From PXAP01 sp964421595 (GTDB lineage Bacteria; Bacteroidota; Bacteroidia; Bacteroidales; PUMT01): DNA of 64,000 bases. Within the stretch, counting starts at the first letter, position 1. Every line of letters starts with the position of its first letter. Shown here piece by piece: positions 1 to 10,900 of the stretch. A program made the translations under genes and the position numbers. The notes under the pieces are model-generated. The model was not told the origin of the DNA. It worked only from the letters and a program-made list of their open reading frames with translations, and searched no databases. Location of the stretch: NCBI GenBank assembly GCA_964421595.1, contig CAYQXY010000024.1, positions 16,752-80,751 on the forward strand, given 5' to 3'.

Positions 1-875
1 GGCATCCAGCCAAATGCCTCTCCTTGTGGTTCGACTATATACGGAAGCAACATGGGCTGTCTGGTAAGGGCATTGTATACAGTTTCTCCCGGTTTCCTTT
101 TCCAGTAATACAATCTGGCGTCAGTCTTGATAACAATTTCTTTTCCGTCGGCAGAAATATCACCGGCAAGCGCGCGGTTAAAGGGAAAAATGCCAACGGC
201 GGTCAGCGTTATTACCTCTTCAGTACTCTGAGGCCATGGTGCTATATAAATTATTGATTTCTCATCCCGTTTACTTACTATATACAGATCACGCGTCCAG
301 GGATCGACCATCAGGGTTTCAGCATCCCTCGATTGTCCGCCCGGATAAACATAATCAATCCGTTCGACGCCATTTACCTGTGCGAACGCAGTGCTGTCCA
401 GCCTGGAAATATCGGGCTCAGGCAGCCGGTAAATTGACATAATTTCATATTGAGCAAGGTTATCACCAATCTCACCAATATACAGATATGTTACCCCTTC
501 AACCGGGCCCGGCCCGGCAGCCATATCTTCCCAGTCCCTGTTAAAAGCCCCACGGACCACAAAAGTCCCGAAATCTTCAGCATTCTCTCCAACAACAAAT
601 AGCCAGTTAGGATGGCTGCTGTCATTGTGTACCCATAACATTCCCGGATTGCTTCTGCTTACGGCAAGTCCTGATGCTTCAACTATTTCCTTGTTTTCAA
701 GAACACCTCTTATCTCACCGCCGTGAAAGCCATCATGGAATTCAAGTGTTTCCATATCGTATTTGTATTCAAGGGGACTGTCTGGTAATGGCACCGGTTT
801 ATCCTGTGGTTTTGAACAGGCTGAAATGAAAGAAAATAAAAGCAGAACTAAAAGATGCAAAAAAAAACTGGTCAT
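1..875 (-). CDS. Beta-propeller-like lipoprotein, 3' part cut by window edge
   Basis: An open frame runs from an ATG at 875 leftward off the window (291 codons visible, no stop). The N-terminus is a lipoprotein signal: hydrophobic stretch, then a lipobox ending Ser-Ala-Cys at residues 22-24. The body has the pattern SGLAVS...GMLWVHNDS followed by segments such as YLYIGEIGDN, DAETLMVDP and DLYIVSKR, the kind of repeated strand-rich units seen in secreted six/seven-bladed beta-propeller proteins of Bacteroidota. It is probably anchored in the outer membrane or periplasm. No catalytic residues are recognisable, so I give no enzymatic function. It is divergent from the small lipoprotein gene at 1208 and shares its 332-bp upstream gap. 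Confidence 0.75.
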   Translation of the reverse strand, partial: MTSFFLHLLVLLLFSFISACSKPQDKPVPLPDSPLEYKYDMETLEFHDGFHGGEIRGVLENKEIVEASGLAVSRSNPGMLWVHNDSSHPNWLFVVGENAEDFGTFVVRGAFNRDWEDMAAGPGPVEGVTYLYIGEIGDNLAQYEIMSIYRLPEPDISRLDSTAFAQVNGVERIDYVYPGGQSRDAETLMVDPWTRDLYIVSKRDEKSIIYIAPWPQSTEEVITLTAVGIFPFNRALAGDISADGKEIVIKTDARLYYWKRKPGETVYNALTRQPMLLPYIVEPQGEAFGWM

Positions 876-1207
876 TTCCGGAATTATATTAGTGCGGGCT
901 AAAAATATAGATTTTATCCCGGATAATTGAGGCAATATTATCTTTTAATACTTTTGGGACCCGGTTATCACCTCCTTTTATATGTGAGCAATCAGGCACA
1001 CCATATTGCCGGCGTTGTTTGAAATCAGATGAAAAAATTTCATATACTTTTGGATGATGAGACAGCCCGCACCCGGAGTCAGTAGTGGTGGAGGTGGGTT
1101 ACCAAGTACATTAAGACTTAAAGGAAGTCTTTAAAACCGTGCCTTAATCAATTAATAAAATTTATATTTGCACCTGTAACCTAAATTCAGTTAAATAAAA
1201 TATTACC
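876..1207. other. Divergent intergenic gap
   Basis: This 332-bp gap separates two divergent lipoprotein genes. It holds a plausible promoter for the rightward gene (TATATTTG at 1163-1170). I see no convincing promoter for the leftward gene, no RNA gene and no further ORF. Confidence 0.5.
1163..1170 (+). promoter_or_regulatory. Bacteroidota -7 element TATATTTG
   Basis: It matches TAnnTTTG exactly and lies 37 bp before the ATG at 1208. The -33 TTG is not obvious; only TTA occurs at about the right distance. Confidence 0.4.
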
Positions 1208-1591
1208 ATGATAAAAAGAATACTCTTCTTCTCAGTATTAGCAATATCTATTTTAAGTTGCCAGAGCGAAAAAATGGCGCATATAAGGTTTTGTGCCGAT
1301 ATCAGGGCACAGGATCCATGTATAGGTGAAGATACTGTGTTCATGAAGGGCTATAATGTATGGGCGCAATTACTGCTGAGTCCTGATTTTGAAGATAGTT
1401 TTGTAACAGGCAACCTTTATGGCTATGAGGATGGTAAAAGGGTATTCATTGAAGCCAAGCAGCATGAGTTGAGTAAAGGGCAAACCATAATAATGGAGGC
1501 TATGTTCTTTAATATGGAGGGAAAATTTGAAGTTGAATTCCTGGACAGCAAAGGAAAATTACTCGATAAAAAAGGGTTTGAAGTCTGGTAA
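1208..1591 (+). CDS. Small orphan lipoprotein, unknown function
   Basis: A 127-residue protein. Residues 1-18 form a lipoprotein signal ending in Leu-Ser-Cys, so the mature protein starts at Cys18 and is about 110 residues. The mature part carries two further cysteines in ICADIRAQDPC-like context (FCADIR and DPCIGED), which could form a disulfide. The rest looks like an all-beta domain, with GNLYGYEDGKR and FEVEFLDSKGKLLDKKGFEVW resembling Ig-like strands. I do not recognise a family. It stands alone, with its own promoter-like element, and ends before a hairpin terminator shared with the convergent susCD operon. Preferred start: the ATG directly preceding the signal peptide. Confidence 0.7.
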   Translation: MIKRILFFSVLAISILSCQSEKMAHIRFCADIRAQDPCIGEDTVFMKGYNVWAQLLLSPDFEDSFVTGNLYGYEDGKRVFIEAKQHELSKGQTIIMEAMFFNMEGKFEVEFLDSKGKLLDKKGFEVW

Positions 1592-1701
1592 TAATTTTAT
1601 ACTTATTGTAATCAGCCACCAAATTTGAGAGTAACAGAATTTGCTCTAATAGTCAGTCAGCAAGGCGATAATAATTTACCATGCACGGCAGACCCCACAA
1701 A

Positions 1702-1728
1702 AAAAGCACCCCACTGAGGGGTGCTTTT
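1702..1728 (-). terminator. Bidirectional rho-independent terminator
   Basis: A perfect 11-bp stem (AAAAGCACCCC, loop ACTGA, GGGGTGCTTTT). On the minus strand the arm continues into a seven-T run, fitting termination of the susCD operon ending at 1753. On the plus strand it is a shorter T run that could stop transcription of the lipoprotein gene ending at 1591. Confidence 0.8.
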
Positions 1729-1752
1729 AATATTTATAACTTGTGTAACCTC

Positions 1753-3564
1753 TTAGTAACCGGGGTTCTGCTCAAGAACACCTGGTTGCAGGTTAATCTG
1801 GTTCTGAGGTATAGGCTGGTACTTATCCCTTGCGGTAAATGTAGCACCTCCCATAAAGTTTCTGATTTGCAGGTCTGCTGCAGCAAAATCATTAAGTGTT
1901 TTTGCCATAGGCACAGAGTTCAGATTTGCAGGAAGGTTATCCCAACGCCTGAGGTCAAAAAAGCGCATACCTTCTGTTGCAAATTCAAGTCTGAGTTCCC
2001 ACTGAACAGCTCTCATTGCTTCGGCAGCATCAGCAAAGGCAGGATATTCACCTACTTTGTAATTAGCTGCAGGCTCATCCCAGTCAACAGAACCACCGCT
2101 CAGGTAATCTCCGTCCTCTGAATCAGGCCCCCAGGGATATACAGTTGGAGGAAGTGTGTTTATAAGCACCTTGCCCATTACGACCTGGTTGCCGGCTCTT
2201 CTGCGGATATCATTTACATGTTGTAATGCAGTTGCAAGGTCGCCTTCAAATGCAGCTACCTCAGCTCTCCAGAGTTTTACATGAGTCAGTCTCAGGTAAC
2301 GGTAATTGTTGGCATTTACCCCTGACATCCATCCTGTTGTTGTAGACAGACTGTAACGCTCGCTCTTGTAAAAGAATGGTTTCAGAGCTGGCATATAAGG
2401 CCCGCCGTCAGGCTGGTACCTTACCCAGTCACGTCCGCGCATGATTCCCCAGTCAAGATAGGGAATACCCCTGCGTCCAACTGTCCAGTCAAGCCTTGGG
2501 TCAACTTCATCTTCGAAAGGAACATATGCAGCATCAGATGCAACACCCTGATCATTCTTCAAATGAACGTTTACCTGATCAAAAACAGGAAGTCCGTTTG
2601 CATCTACCCTGAAAGCATTGACAAGGTTCTGTGATGGCTGGTGAAAGCCACAGCACATACCAATGTCAGCACCATGAGGCCAGTTGAGACCGATACCCAT
2701 CTCAGCATTCAGAGATTCATTGATATCATTTACGTTAGCCTGAATTTCGAAAATAGATTCTGAGTTGTTATTAGTGGCAATCTTGTAGTTATCATGGTAA
2801 TTTTCTGTCAATTCGTATTTTCCACTGTTTAAAATATTATCAAGCAAGGGTTTAGCGGCAGCATAATCAAGTGCCTGCAGATGAGCCCTTGCAGCCAGTG
2901 CCATTGCAGCATATCTAGTCGGACGGCCAATCTGGCTCTGTGTTTCAGGAAGACTAGCAGCTGCAAACGTCAGGTCGGCAATAATATGCTGCAGCACAGC
3001 ACCTTCCGGGTTGACATTTGACACATTCCTGGCATCCTCAGTTTCTTCAGTCAGAATGGGAATCCTGTCGCCAAATACAAGAGAAGCCTCGAAATTGAAA
3101 AATGCCCTTAAAAACCTTGCCTCAGCAGTCAAAGAGTTTTTTACACCATCTGGCAGGTCTTCAGTAAGGTTTATTATCCTGAGCACTTCATTGGCACGGT
3201 TAACACCCATACCGATATTCAGCAACCACTTGTCAGCCGGATAATTATTAGTGGTGGCGACTTCCCATTTTTCAATTTCATTCACGGGAACCTGGTCACC
3301 TAACTCAGAACCTTTATAAGCATCGTCAGAAGCAACAGAACCATAGGTCCAGTTCTGGATAGATGCCCCCCAGCTAACCTGCCAGAGAGATGAGCCGCTA
3401 ACTATACCATATGTGCCGATAAGCAGGGCGTTTATACCTTTTTCGTCATAGAAGACGGTTTCTGATGTACTCCCCAGGGGTTGCTTATCAAAAAAGTCCT
3501 CCGAACATGAATATGATATGGCCAAAAGCATTACAGCGGCCACAATTATTGATAGTTTTTTCAT
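1753..3564 (-). CDS. SusD/RagB-family nutrient-binding outer-membrane lipoprotein
   Basis: This surface lipoprotein binds the nutrient and forms the lid on the SusC barrel encoded just upstream. I chose the ATG at 3564 because the signal peptide (MKKLSIIVAAVMLLAISYSC, lipidated Cys20) starts there; an in-frame ATG at 3594 would add ten Lys/Asn-rich residues. After the signal comes the usual EDFFDKQP opening, the alpha-helical TPR-like core, and the SusD C-terminal region with REL-type helix (VQWELRLEFATEGMRFFDLRRW) ending in NPGY. The length, about 603 residues, is normal. It follows susC by 37 bp, so the two are co-transcribed and end at the terminator at 1702-1728. The substrate is unknown because there are no neighbouring hydrolases. 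Confidence 0.95.
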   Translation of the reverse strand: MKKLSIIVAAVMLLAISYSCSEDFFDKQPLGSTSETVFYDEKGINALLIGTYGIVSGSSLWQVSWGASIQNWTYGSVASDDAYKGSELGDQVPVNEIEKWEVATTNNYPADKWLLNIGMGVNRANEVLRIINLTEDLPDGVKNSLTAEARFLRAFFNFEASLVFGDRIPILTEETEDARNVSNVNPEGAVLQHIIADLTFAAASLPETQSQIGRPTRYAAMALAARAHLQALDYAAAKPLLDNILNSGKYELTENYHDNYKIATNNNSESIFEIQANVNDINESLNAEMGIGLNWPHGADIGMCCGFHQPSQNLVNAFRVDANGLPVFDQVNVHLKNDQGVASDAAYVPFEDEVDPRLDWTVGRRGIPYLDWGIMRGRDWVRYQPDGGPYMPALKPFFYKSERYSLSTTTGWMSGVNANNYRYLRLTHVKLWRAEVAAFEGDLATALQHVNDIRRRAGNQVVMGKVLINTLPPTVYPWGPDSEDGDYLSGGSVDWDEPAANYKVGEYPAFADAAEAMRAVQWELRLEFATEGMRFFDLRRWDNLPANLNSVPMAKTLNDFAAADLQIRNFMGGATFTARDKYQPIPQNQINLQPGVLEQNPGY

Positions 3565-3601
3565 ATTGTTCTTCTTATTAATATTAATTTTCATTTTGAT
3601 A

Positions 3602-6600
3602 TTATAAACCCAGAGTCACACCAAATACGATCTGGCGCGGGGTAGGCCAGGCACCCATATCAAGCCCCATATTGCCACCTGAAGAGTTAAGCTCAGGATC
3701 AAGGCCGCTGTAATTTGTAATGGTAAACAGGTTTGTCACCTGACCATAAAGGCGGATATTCTGTATCTGCAGTCTGTTAAGAACATTCTGGGGAACAGTA
3801 TAACCTAACCGTAGACTTTTCATTCTAAGGAAAGATCCGTCTTCAACAAAATGAGTCGATGGTTGCTGCGATCCACTTGCCTGGTCATGTATAGGAAGGG
3901 TTGCATCTGCATTACTTGCCAGATAGGGGCTTCCCCATGATTTATAGAGTGCATCGGTGCTTTTTCCTCCGTTAAACATACCAAAATCGATCCAGCGGCG
4001 TACATAATTGATCATGTCATTGCCATAACTGCCATAGAGGAACATGTTCAAATCGAAATTCCCATACCCAAGATCGATGTTCAGACCTCCTGTGAAATCA
4101 GGATGAGGACTTCCAATATATTCCATATCAGCGGGAGTTATAACGCCGTCACCGTTTGTGTCCTGATATTTGAAACGCCCGGGAGCGTTGTAATCGCCAA
4201 ATGCAGGATGCGCATCAGCTTCTGCCTCTGTCTGGAATATGCCCTCAACAATATATCCGTAAAATTCCGGAAATGCAGTCCCTACAGTTGCCCGTGTGTA
4301 GTTCATCTGGCGTTGGCCACCCATAATTATCTCTTCTTCTACATCCTCGGATAGTTTGGTCACTTCATTTACATATCTTGAAATACTTCCTGTAAAAGAA
4401 TACCTGAACTGTCCACCCATTGCAGTGTTGTTATAACCAAGCTCAAGATCAAACCCGGTATTTTTCATCTCGCCGATATTTACGAAAGGCTGTGTTGCAA
4501 CACCCATTACCTGGGGTACGCTCAGGCGGTATAACATGTCTGAAGTCTGTCTCTGCCATACATCAACTCCAAAATTGAACCTGTTGTTAAGCAGGGTCAT
4601 ATCAAGACCAAGGTTAACTGTCTCTGTAGTTTCCCAGGTAACATTCGGGTTACCTACCGTAGAAGGTATAAAACCTGATACTGTGGAAGTATTGGAACCT
4701 GTAATGGCATAGGATGCGCGGTAGAGGTCACTTCCGTAAGTTGAGAATATATTGTAGTTACCAATACGGTCGTTTCCTGAAAGTCCCCATCCGAGACGCA
4801 ACTTCATGAAGTCAAGCCATCCCCTTGTTCCGGCCATAAAATCTTCCTGAGAAAGGGCCCAGGCAAATGATGCTGCAGGGAAAGTACCATAACGGTTCTC
4901 TTTTCCAAAACGTGATGATCCGTCACGACGTACAGTAGCCTCAAACAGATATCTGCCCATCAGGTCATAGTTAACACGGCCAAAAACGGAGAACAGTGAC
5001 CACTGGTCGCCTGATCCTGAGTTTGTCTGGTTCATCTCTCCTGAAGAAAGCTGCATATAAAGAGGGTTTGTCGAGAAATACTGCCTTCTGCCTGCGTTCA
5101 TCCAGTTGTAATCACTTTCTACAGCTTCAGTACCCAGAATTACATTAATTCTGTGAATATCGGCAATTGTCCTGGTGTAATTCAATGTATTTGACCAGTT
5201 CCACTGCAGTGAGTAGTTTGTGCTCTGATCAACACCATCTATCCTGTTGGGCTCGGAATGTTCATGGTTAGCAAGGATAAGGGTCCTGCCATTCCACTGT
5301 CCGTAGTTATAACCAAGCAATGAATTGAAGGTAAGTCCTTCCATAAGGGTAGCCTCACCAAACACATTACCTAGAATACGGAAATAACTTCCGCCGTTGT
5401 TTTTGGCGCGCTCAAGCATTGCAACAGGATTTCCTGAGTTACCCATCCCGGGAGCCCTGGAACCGGCAAAATTTCCCATAATATCATATACAGGTATTAT
5501 TGGCTGCGAACGGTATGCCTGTGAAATAACGGTGCCTTCACTATTGTCACTCAGGTTTCCACGCTCTTTTACATATGAAACCTGAAGTGACTGTCCGGCC
5601 TTGAACCAGCTGTTAAACCGGGCATCGGCATTGTTTCGGAAAGTAAATCTTTCAAAGCTGGTGTGGTTAAGAAATCCTTCTTCATCAAGATATGATCCTG
5701 AAAAAGCATATGTTACATTTTCACCACCACCGGTAACAGAAAGATCATACTCCTGTGTAATACCATTCCTGTATATTTCATCATACCAGTCAGTACCCAC
5801 CTGATTCGCCTCGAAGATCGGCAATGCCGGATAGCTGTAAGAACTCAGGTCGGCTGTTGATGCTCCGGCAGGAAGAATATATTTCGGAATGACAGGCGAA
5901 GTTCCGCTGCCATACTGAGGATGACTCCAGTCCACACCGGGTGTATTTCCCTGATTTCTTGCCTCAAGCCACAACATTTCACCATACTCGGCAGTATTCA
6001 GCAGGTCGTACTGGTTTATAGCCTGGGTAACACCGGTACGTGCAGTAAAACTTACATTTGCTCTCTGGTTCTCACGTCCCCGTTTTGTTGTTATGATAAT
6101 AACCCCGTTGGCTCCCCTGGTACCATATATAGCGGCAGAAGAGGCATCCTTAAGGACTGAAATAGATTCAATGTCATTGGGGTTAAGGTTATTTCCTGTT
6201 CCTGCAGGCACCCCGTCAATAATATACAACGGGTTATTGTCGTTAATTGTACCCAGTCCGCGAACCCTTACCGTGGCACCGCCACCGGGCCTGTTGGCTG
6301 TAGTAACATGTACACCGGACACCTGGCCCTGCAGACGTGCCATCGCACTTGGTGCAGTTGAGATTGTCATTTTTTCTGCTGACATGGTTGATACCGAACC
6401 GGTCAGTTCTTCCCTGAGCCTTGTACCGTAACCTACAACAACGATCTCGTCTATTGCACGGAACTCAGGAACAAGGGTAATCTCAATTACCGAACGTCCT
6501 TCAATCGGAACACTCGCCCTGGTATATCCTACATAGGATATAGCCAGAACAGATGTCGGACTGGGTGCGCTGAGTGAGAAATTTCCGTCAGGATCGGTAG

Positions 6601-6823
6601 TGGTACCGATCATAGTACCCTCTACAAGCACGTTTACACCCGGAAGCGAGACGCCGTCAATATCAGTGACGGTCCCTGAAACCTGGTGCTGTTGAGCATT
6701 GACCTGAAAAGCACAAAAGATCAATACCAGAAAAGCGCTTGTGATCTTTAACATCAAAGAGCTTTTTTTTCGGAATCGTTCCATTGGAAAGGAGGAACTT
6801 CCGGCTTTAGGTAGTTTTTTCAT
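3602..6823 (-). CDS. SusC/RagA-family TonB-dependent outer-membrane transporter
   Basis: A TonB-dependent barrel importing an oligomeric substrate together with the SusD encoded downstream. From the ATG at 6823 it is 1073 residues; an upstream in-frame ATG at 6871 would add 16 residues unlike a signal peptide. The order is: long n-region and signal segment (LKITSAFLVLIFCAFQVNAQ), a carboxypeptidase-D-like domain (VSGTVTDIDGVSLPGVNV...SYVGY), the short IDEIVVVGYGT region, the plug (GQVSGVHV, RVRGLGTINDNNPLYIIDGVP, SVLKDASSAAIYGTRGANGVIIITTK), then the 22-stranded barrel ending in VTLGL. The extended n-region before the hydrophobic core is longer than usual. It has a well-spaced promoter upstream. 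The transported compound cannot be inferred. Confidence 0.95.
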   Translation of the reverse strand: MKKLPKAGSSSFPMERFRKKSSLMLKITSAFLVLIFCAFQVNAQQHQVSGTVTDIDGVSLPGVNVLVEGTMIGTTTDPDGNFSLSAPSPTSVLAISYVGYTRASVPIEGRSVIEITLVPEFRAIDEIVVVGYGTRLREELTGSVSTMSAEKMTISTAPSAMARLQGQVSGVHVTTANRPGGGATVRVRGLGTINDNNPLYIIDGVPAGTGNNLNPNDIESISVLKDASSAAIYGTRGANGVIIITTKRGRENQRANVSFTARTGVTQAINQYDLLNTAEYGEMLWLEARNQGNTPGVDWSHPQYGSGTSPVIPKYILPAGASTADLSSYSYPALPIFEANQVGTDWYDEIYRNGITQEYDLSVTGGGENVTYAFSGSYLDEEGFLNHTSFERFTFRNNADARFNSWFKAGQSLQVSYVKERGNLSDNSEGTVISQAYRSQPIIPVYDIMGNFAGSRAPGMGNSGNPVAMLERAKNNGGSYFRILGNVFGEATLMEGLTFNSLLGYNYGQWNGRTLILANHEHSEPNRIDGVDQSTNYSLQWNWSNTLNYTRTIADIHRINVILGTEAVESDYNWMNAGRRQYFSTNPLYMQLSSGEMNQTNSGSGDQWSLFSVFGRVNYDLMGRYLFEATVRRDGSSRFGKENRYGTFPAASFAWALSQEDFMAGTRGWLDFMKLRLGWGLSGNDRIGNYNIFSTYGSDLYRASYAITGSNTSTVSGFIPSTVGNPNVTWETTETVNLGLDMTLLNNRFNFGVDVWQRQTSDMLYRLSVPQVMGVATQPFVNIGEMKNTGFDLELGYNNTAMGGQFRYSFTGSISRYVNEVTKLSEDVEEEIIMGGQRQMNYTRATVGTAFPEFYGYIVEGIFQTEAEADAHPAFGDYNAPGRFKYQDTNGDGVITPADMEYIGSPHPDFTGGLNIDLGYGNFDLNMFLYGSYGNDMINYVRRWIDFGMFNGGKSTDALYKSWGSPYLASNADATLPIHDQASGSQQPSTHFVEDGSFLRMKSLRLGYTVPQNVLNRLQIQNIRLYGQVTNLFTITNYSGLDPELNSSGGNMGLDMGAWPTPRQIVFGVTLGL

Positions 6824-6952
6824 AAATGTGTAAGGTTTTAAGGTTAAATTACTTCTGTGAAAATACAGCATAATGCAGGTCGATCTGAATACATCAAAAC
6901 TGGCACACTGTAGTTTCCGATTTTAAGTATGGCTCTCCACACTATATTCTGT

Positions 6953-6982
6953 CAAATATAGAAACAAACAAAACAAAAACAA
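6953..6982 (-). promoter_or_regulatory. Promoter of the leftward susCD operon
   Basis: Reading the minus strand: TTG at 6982-6980, a 19-nt spacer, then TATATTTG at 6960-6953. This is an exact Bacteroidota -33/-7 arrangement, and it would give a leader of about 120 nt before the ATG at 6823. Confidence 0.6.
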
Positions 6983-7556
6983 AAAAAATTGTTAAATTGT
7001 CTTAATTAAATTATTAACTTTCTTTAACACCCCGGGAACAAATTTACCATTTTTTAATATCTGTAATCTCAAGATTTTCAAGCCAAACTATTTGATTAAA
7101 AATTTTAACATCTCCCTTGCCATCATTGCTATTTCAAAAATTTTAATCTCAAAACGACCCGGTTTTCAGTTAAATATACCTGAACGAAAAATATTTTTAT
7201 GCAAACGCTACCAAAAATAAAAGGGCAAAATTGTCTTATTTTTTAAATTTTCATATCCGGAATTGTTAAATCCTTGTTAGGAATTAACAACCCTGATTCT
7301 GCTGAAGTACTTGTGGTTACTGGTTATCATGTGAATTAAGGCAACCCTGCGTTAACATACTTTAACAGTCATCAATGCAAAAATCATTTGCCACCATTAA
7401 AATCTCTGTTATTTTAGACGAATTATAAAATATGCCTTTGAGCATTATAACCTGATTAAATGATTAATTGATAATATTATTTGAATAATAGTATCAATTG
7501 CTGGTGCGCTGCTGGATATCAGGTTAATTAAGTAAATGAGCTCTCAGAGAAGATTC

Positions 7557-7581
7557 CTTTGCCTTCTAAAAAAAGGCAAAG
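7557..7581. repeat. Perfect 9-bp hairpin in the susC leader region
   Basis: The arms are CTTTGCCTT and AAGGCAAAG around a 7-nt AT-rich loop. No T run follows on either strand, so it is not a typical terminator. It sits about 360 bp before the rightward susC gene and could be a leader structure or protein-binding site. Confidence 0.35.
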
Positions 7582-7937
7582 CATAAGATTATTGTAATTA
7601 TTAACGAATAATTAAATCCATATGCCTATGATGAAAAATCAGTGAATGATCTACCATAAAGTATTGAACGTTAAGTCAATTCATTAATATTAAAATTCTC
7701 CTTCAATTCCCTGATGGTAGATATTATGAATTTGCCACGAACAATGGCACACAAGAAGACATACTGCATGGGTGATTTATCTGTGGCAACCGGGCAAATT
7801 CCACATACGCAGCGACACATTTAATAAACCTGTGCGAATGATTTTAAATACATAATAATATTCGAATGCCACGGATGATCAAAAATAAAATCTAACAAAA
7901 TCAGGGAGTTATATTAAAACTAACCAATAAAAATCAT

Positions 7938-10900
7938 ATGATGAAAAAAAAGTCTGGCTTCATGGCAAAAATTGCACATGATCCTATAACGAAATGGCAG
8001 ACCGGTAAAACGGTCATTATTGCCTTGATGGCAATAATAATACAACTTTCAGTACCCTTCAGCATGCTGGCGGCAGAAGAAACTTCCCCTGCAAGCACTA
8101 CAGAAGCGCAACAATCTACAGTGAGCGGTATTGTAACCGACGAAACAGGAGGTACCCTTCCGGGTGTAAATGTTGTTGTCAGAGGTACAACTCTTGGTAC
8201 AGTTACCAATTTTAACGGAGAGTATACCTTGCAGATTCCTTCACCCGATGCCGTACTTGTATTTTCATTTGTCGGATTCACATCGCAGGAAGTGCCAGTT
8301 GATAACAGGTCTACTTTAAATATTGTGCTGCAGGAATCTGCAATAGCACTTGATGAAGTGGTGGCAGTAGGTTATGGAACGATGAGAAGGGAAGATATTA
8401 CATCTTCAGTGGTCTCAGTAAGAGCTGAAGATTTCAATCCGGGCACCTCTAATAATCCAATGGACCTTATCCAGGGCAGGGTTGCCGGCCTCACAATTTC
8501 AAGGACATCATTCGACCCTAATGCTTCTGCGAATATTCAGCTCAGAGGTGTTTCGTCTGTTAACGCAGGACGCAGTCCACTGGTAATTATTGACGGAGTA
8601 CCGGGAGCAGATATGTCAAGCCTTTCGCCGGACGAAATCGAATCTATAGAAGTCCTTAAAGATGGTTCTGCGGCTGCAATCTATGGAACCAGGGGTACGA
8701 ACGGAGTGATACTGATCACAACAAGGTCGGGCAGGGCTACTGATGTCGCTCAGTTTGACTATAGCTCCTATGTGCAGACAGAAACTATTTCCAACAGGCT
8801 TAATGTATTATCGGCCGACCAGTACCGGGAACTGATAGCACAGGGAGACCTCCCTTCGCATCAGGATCACGGGCATTCGACCGACTGGTATAATGAATTG
8901 CTGCGAACACCTGTAACTCATAACCATAATTTTGCAATGACAGGAGGTACGCAAAATACACAATACAGGGCCAGTGTTTTCTTCAGGGATGCCCAGCCAA
9001 TTGTAATGCAGACTTCACGGAGAAATTTCGGTGGCAGGGTTAGCCTTACGCATACCGGACTCGACGACAGATGGACTGTACAGATGAATCTTCAAAACAC
9101 ATTTATTGAATCATCAAATACCGATTATGGAGCCTTTGAGCAGGCCATTACAAGAAACCCGACTTCTCCTGTATGGGATCCTGACAATCCGGGACTTTAT
9201 CATGACCCTACCGGTCAGCACAACTATTTTAATCCTGTAGCAAGGCTTAATCAGTATCAGATTGGTGATGACCGTAACCTGTTTATGGGAAGTTTCAGGA
9301 ATACCCTTAAAATAACTGACGGACTTGAAGCTTCGGTGATGTATTCATTTGAAAACAACACTACAAAGCGTCATGAATACATTACCAGGGACTCCTATCA
9401 GTCACGTAATGACGGATATGCAGGTCAGGCTTTCAGAAGGGATCGTTTCTGGAAGAATAATACTCTTGACATGACCCTTAACTATACACTTCAGGACGTT
9501 GACCGTCATCGTATCAATGTTCTTGCAGGTTACAGTTATCAGGATTTTAAATATGATTCATTTGAGGCCCAGAACAGGGATTTCATGTCTGATGCCACAA
9601 ACTGGTACGACATGGGTGCCGGGCGTTACCTAAGGGAAGGAATGGCGAACATGGGTACATATATGAATGAAAGCACCCTGATCGGCTTCTTCGGAAGGGT
9701 AAATTACTCACTGGACGACAAATATCTGATTACAGCAAGTATGCGGTATGAAGGTTCTTCCAAATTCGGAGTGGACAACAAATGGGGTGCATTCCCTGCT
9801 GTTTCCGTAGGATGGAGAGTTAATAACGAAGATTTCATGCAGAACATCGACTTTGTTGATAATCTGAGAGTCCGCCTTGGTTACGGCGAGACAGGCAACC
9901 AGGATTTTGGACCCTACCAGAGCCTTGTTACATTACAGTCTTTCGGCTCATACTATGATCACATCACCGGAAGATGGATTACCGGTTGGGGACCGGCTCA
10001 GAACCCTAATCCTATGCTTCGCTGGGAAAGGAAAAAAGAGCTTAACCTTGGAATGGATTTTGCCCTGTTCAACAACGTATTCAGCGGTTCTGTAGATCTT
10101 TACGAGAGGACTACTGAAGACCTGCTGTTCAATTACGATGCTCCGATGCCCCCCAACGTGCATTCAACCATATTTACGAATGTAGGAACAATGGTCAACA
10201 GGGGTGTTGAAGTTTTTGCAGAAGCAGTAGTTTTGAACCGCAACGATCTCAGGCTTACTACCAGCATTAACTGGTCATACCTGCACAATGAACTGACAAG
10301 ACTTTCAGATGACACATATTCACTTGGTTATATACAGATGTACGGCCTGCCCGCTCCAGGTAGCCTGGGTGATGCTATGCGTCTTGAAGAGGGTAAAAGG
10401 GTTGGTAGCTATTACGGGTACAAGCACCATGGTTTCACAGAAGATGGCAACTGGCTGTTTTACAAGCAGGATGGTTCTGTCGCAACACCAAATGAAATGT
10501 CGCTTGATGACAGGCAATATATTGGAAACGGCTTGCCTAAGATGAATGGCGGACTCAATGCCAACCTCAGCTACAGGAACTGGGATCTGAATGTGTTTTT
10601 CAGGGGAGAGTTCATGTATGACATTCTTAATATGAAGCCAATGTATTATGCCAATAAAACTCTTCTTGCATCATACAACCAACTGGAAGACCTGCTGGAT
10701 AAATATTCTCATATTAATTCTGCCGTGCAGTATTCTGATTACTATCTTGAGAGAGGTGATTATGTAAAACTTGACAACCTGAGTCTTGCATATACTTTCA
10801 ATATTGCGAACCGGAATATCAGGTCCCTAAGGGTTAATGCTACTGCACAAAACCTTTGGACAATTACCAATTATACCGGACTTGATCCTGAGGTCAATAC

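Larger units (their letters stand above)
6872..7937. other. 1.1-kb AT-rich gap between divergent susCD operons
   Basis: It contains the promoter for the leftward operon (6953-6982) and a perfect hairpin at 7557-7581. No ORF with a credible protein and no recognisable RNA family is seen. I could not find a good TAnnTTTG promoter for the rightward operon. The length is unusual for this gene-dense region, so a long leader RNA or a regulator target is possible but unproven. Confidence 0.5.

Noticed and set aside
968..979. ATCACCTCCTTT, which resembles the 3' end of 16S rRNA (anti-Shine-Dalgarno)
   Set aside because: The match is only 12 nt and the flanking sequence does not resemble 16S rRNA. 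On the minus strand the SD-like word is not followed by a start codon at a workable distance. Probably chance.
1681..2121. A 146-codon plus-strand frame opposite susD
   Set aside because: It is antisense to a well-supported SusD gene with NPGY and REL-type motifs, overlaps the terminator hairpin, and its protein has no recognisable domain.
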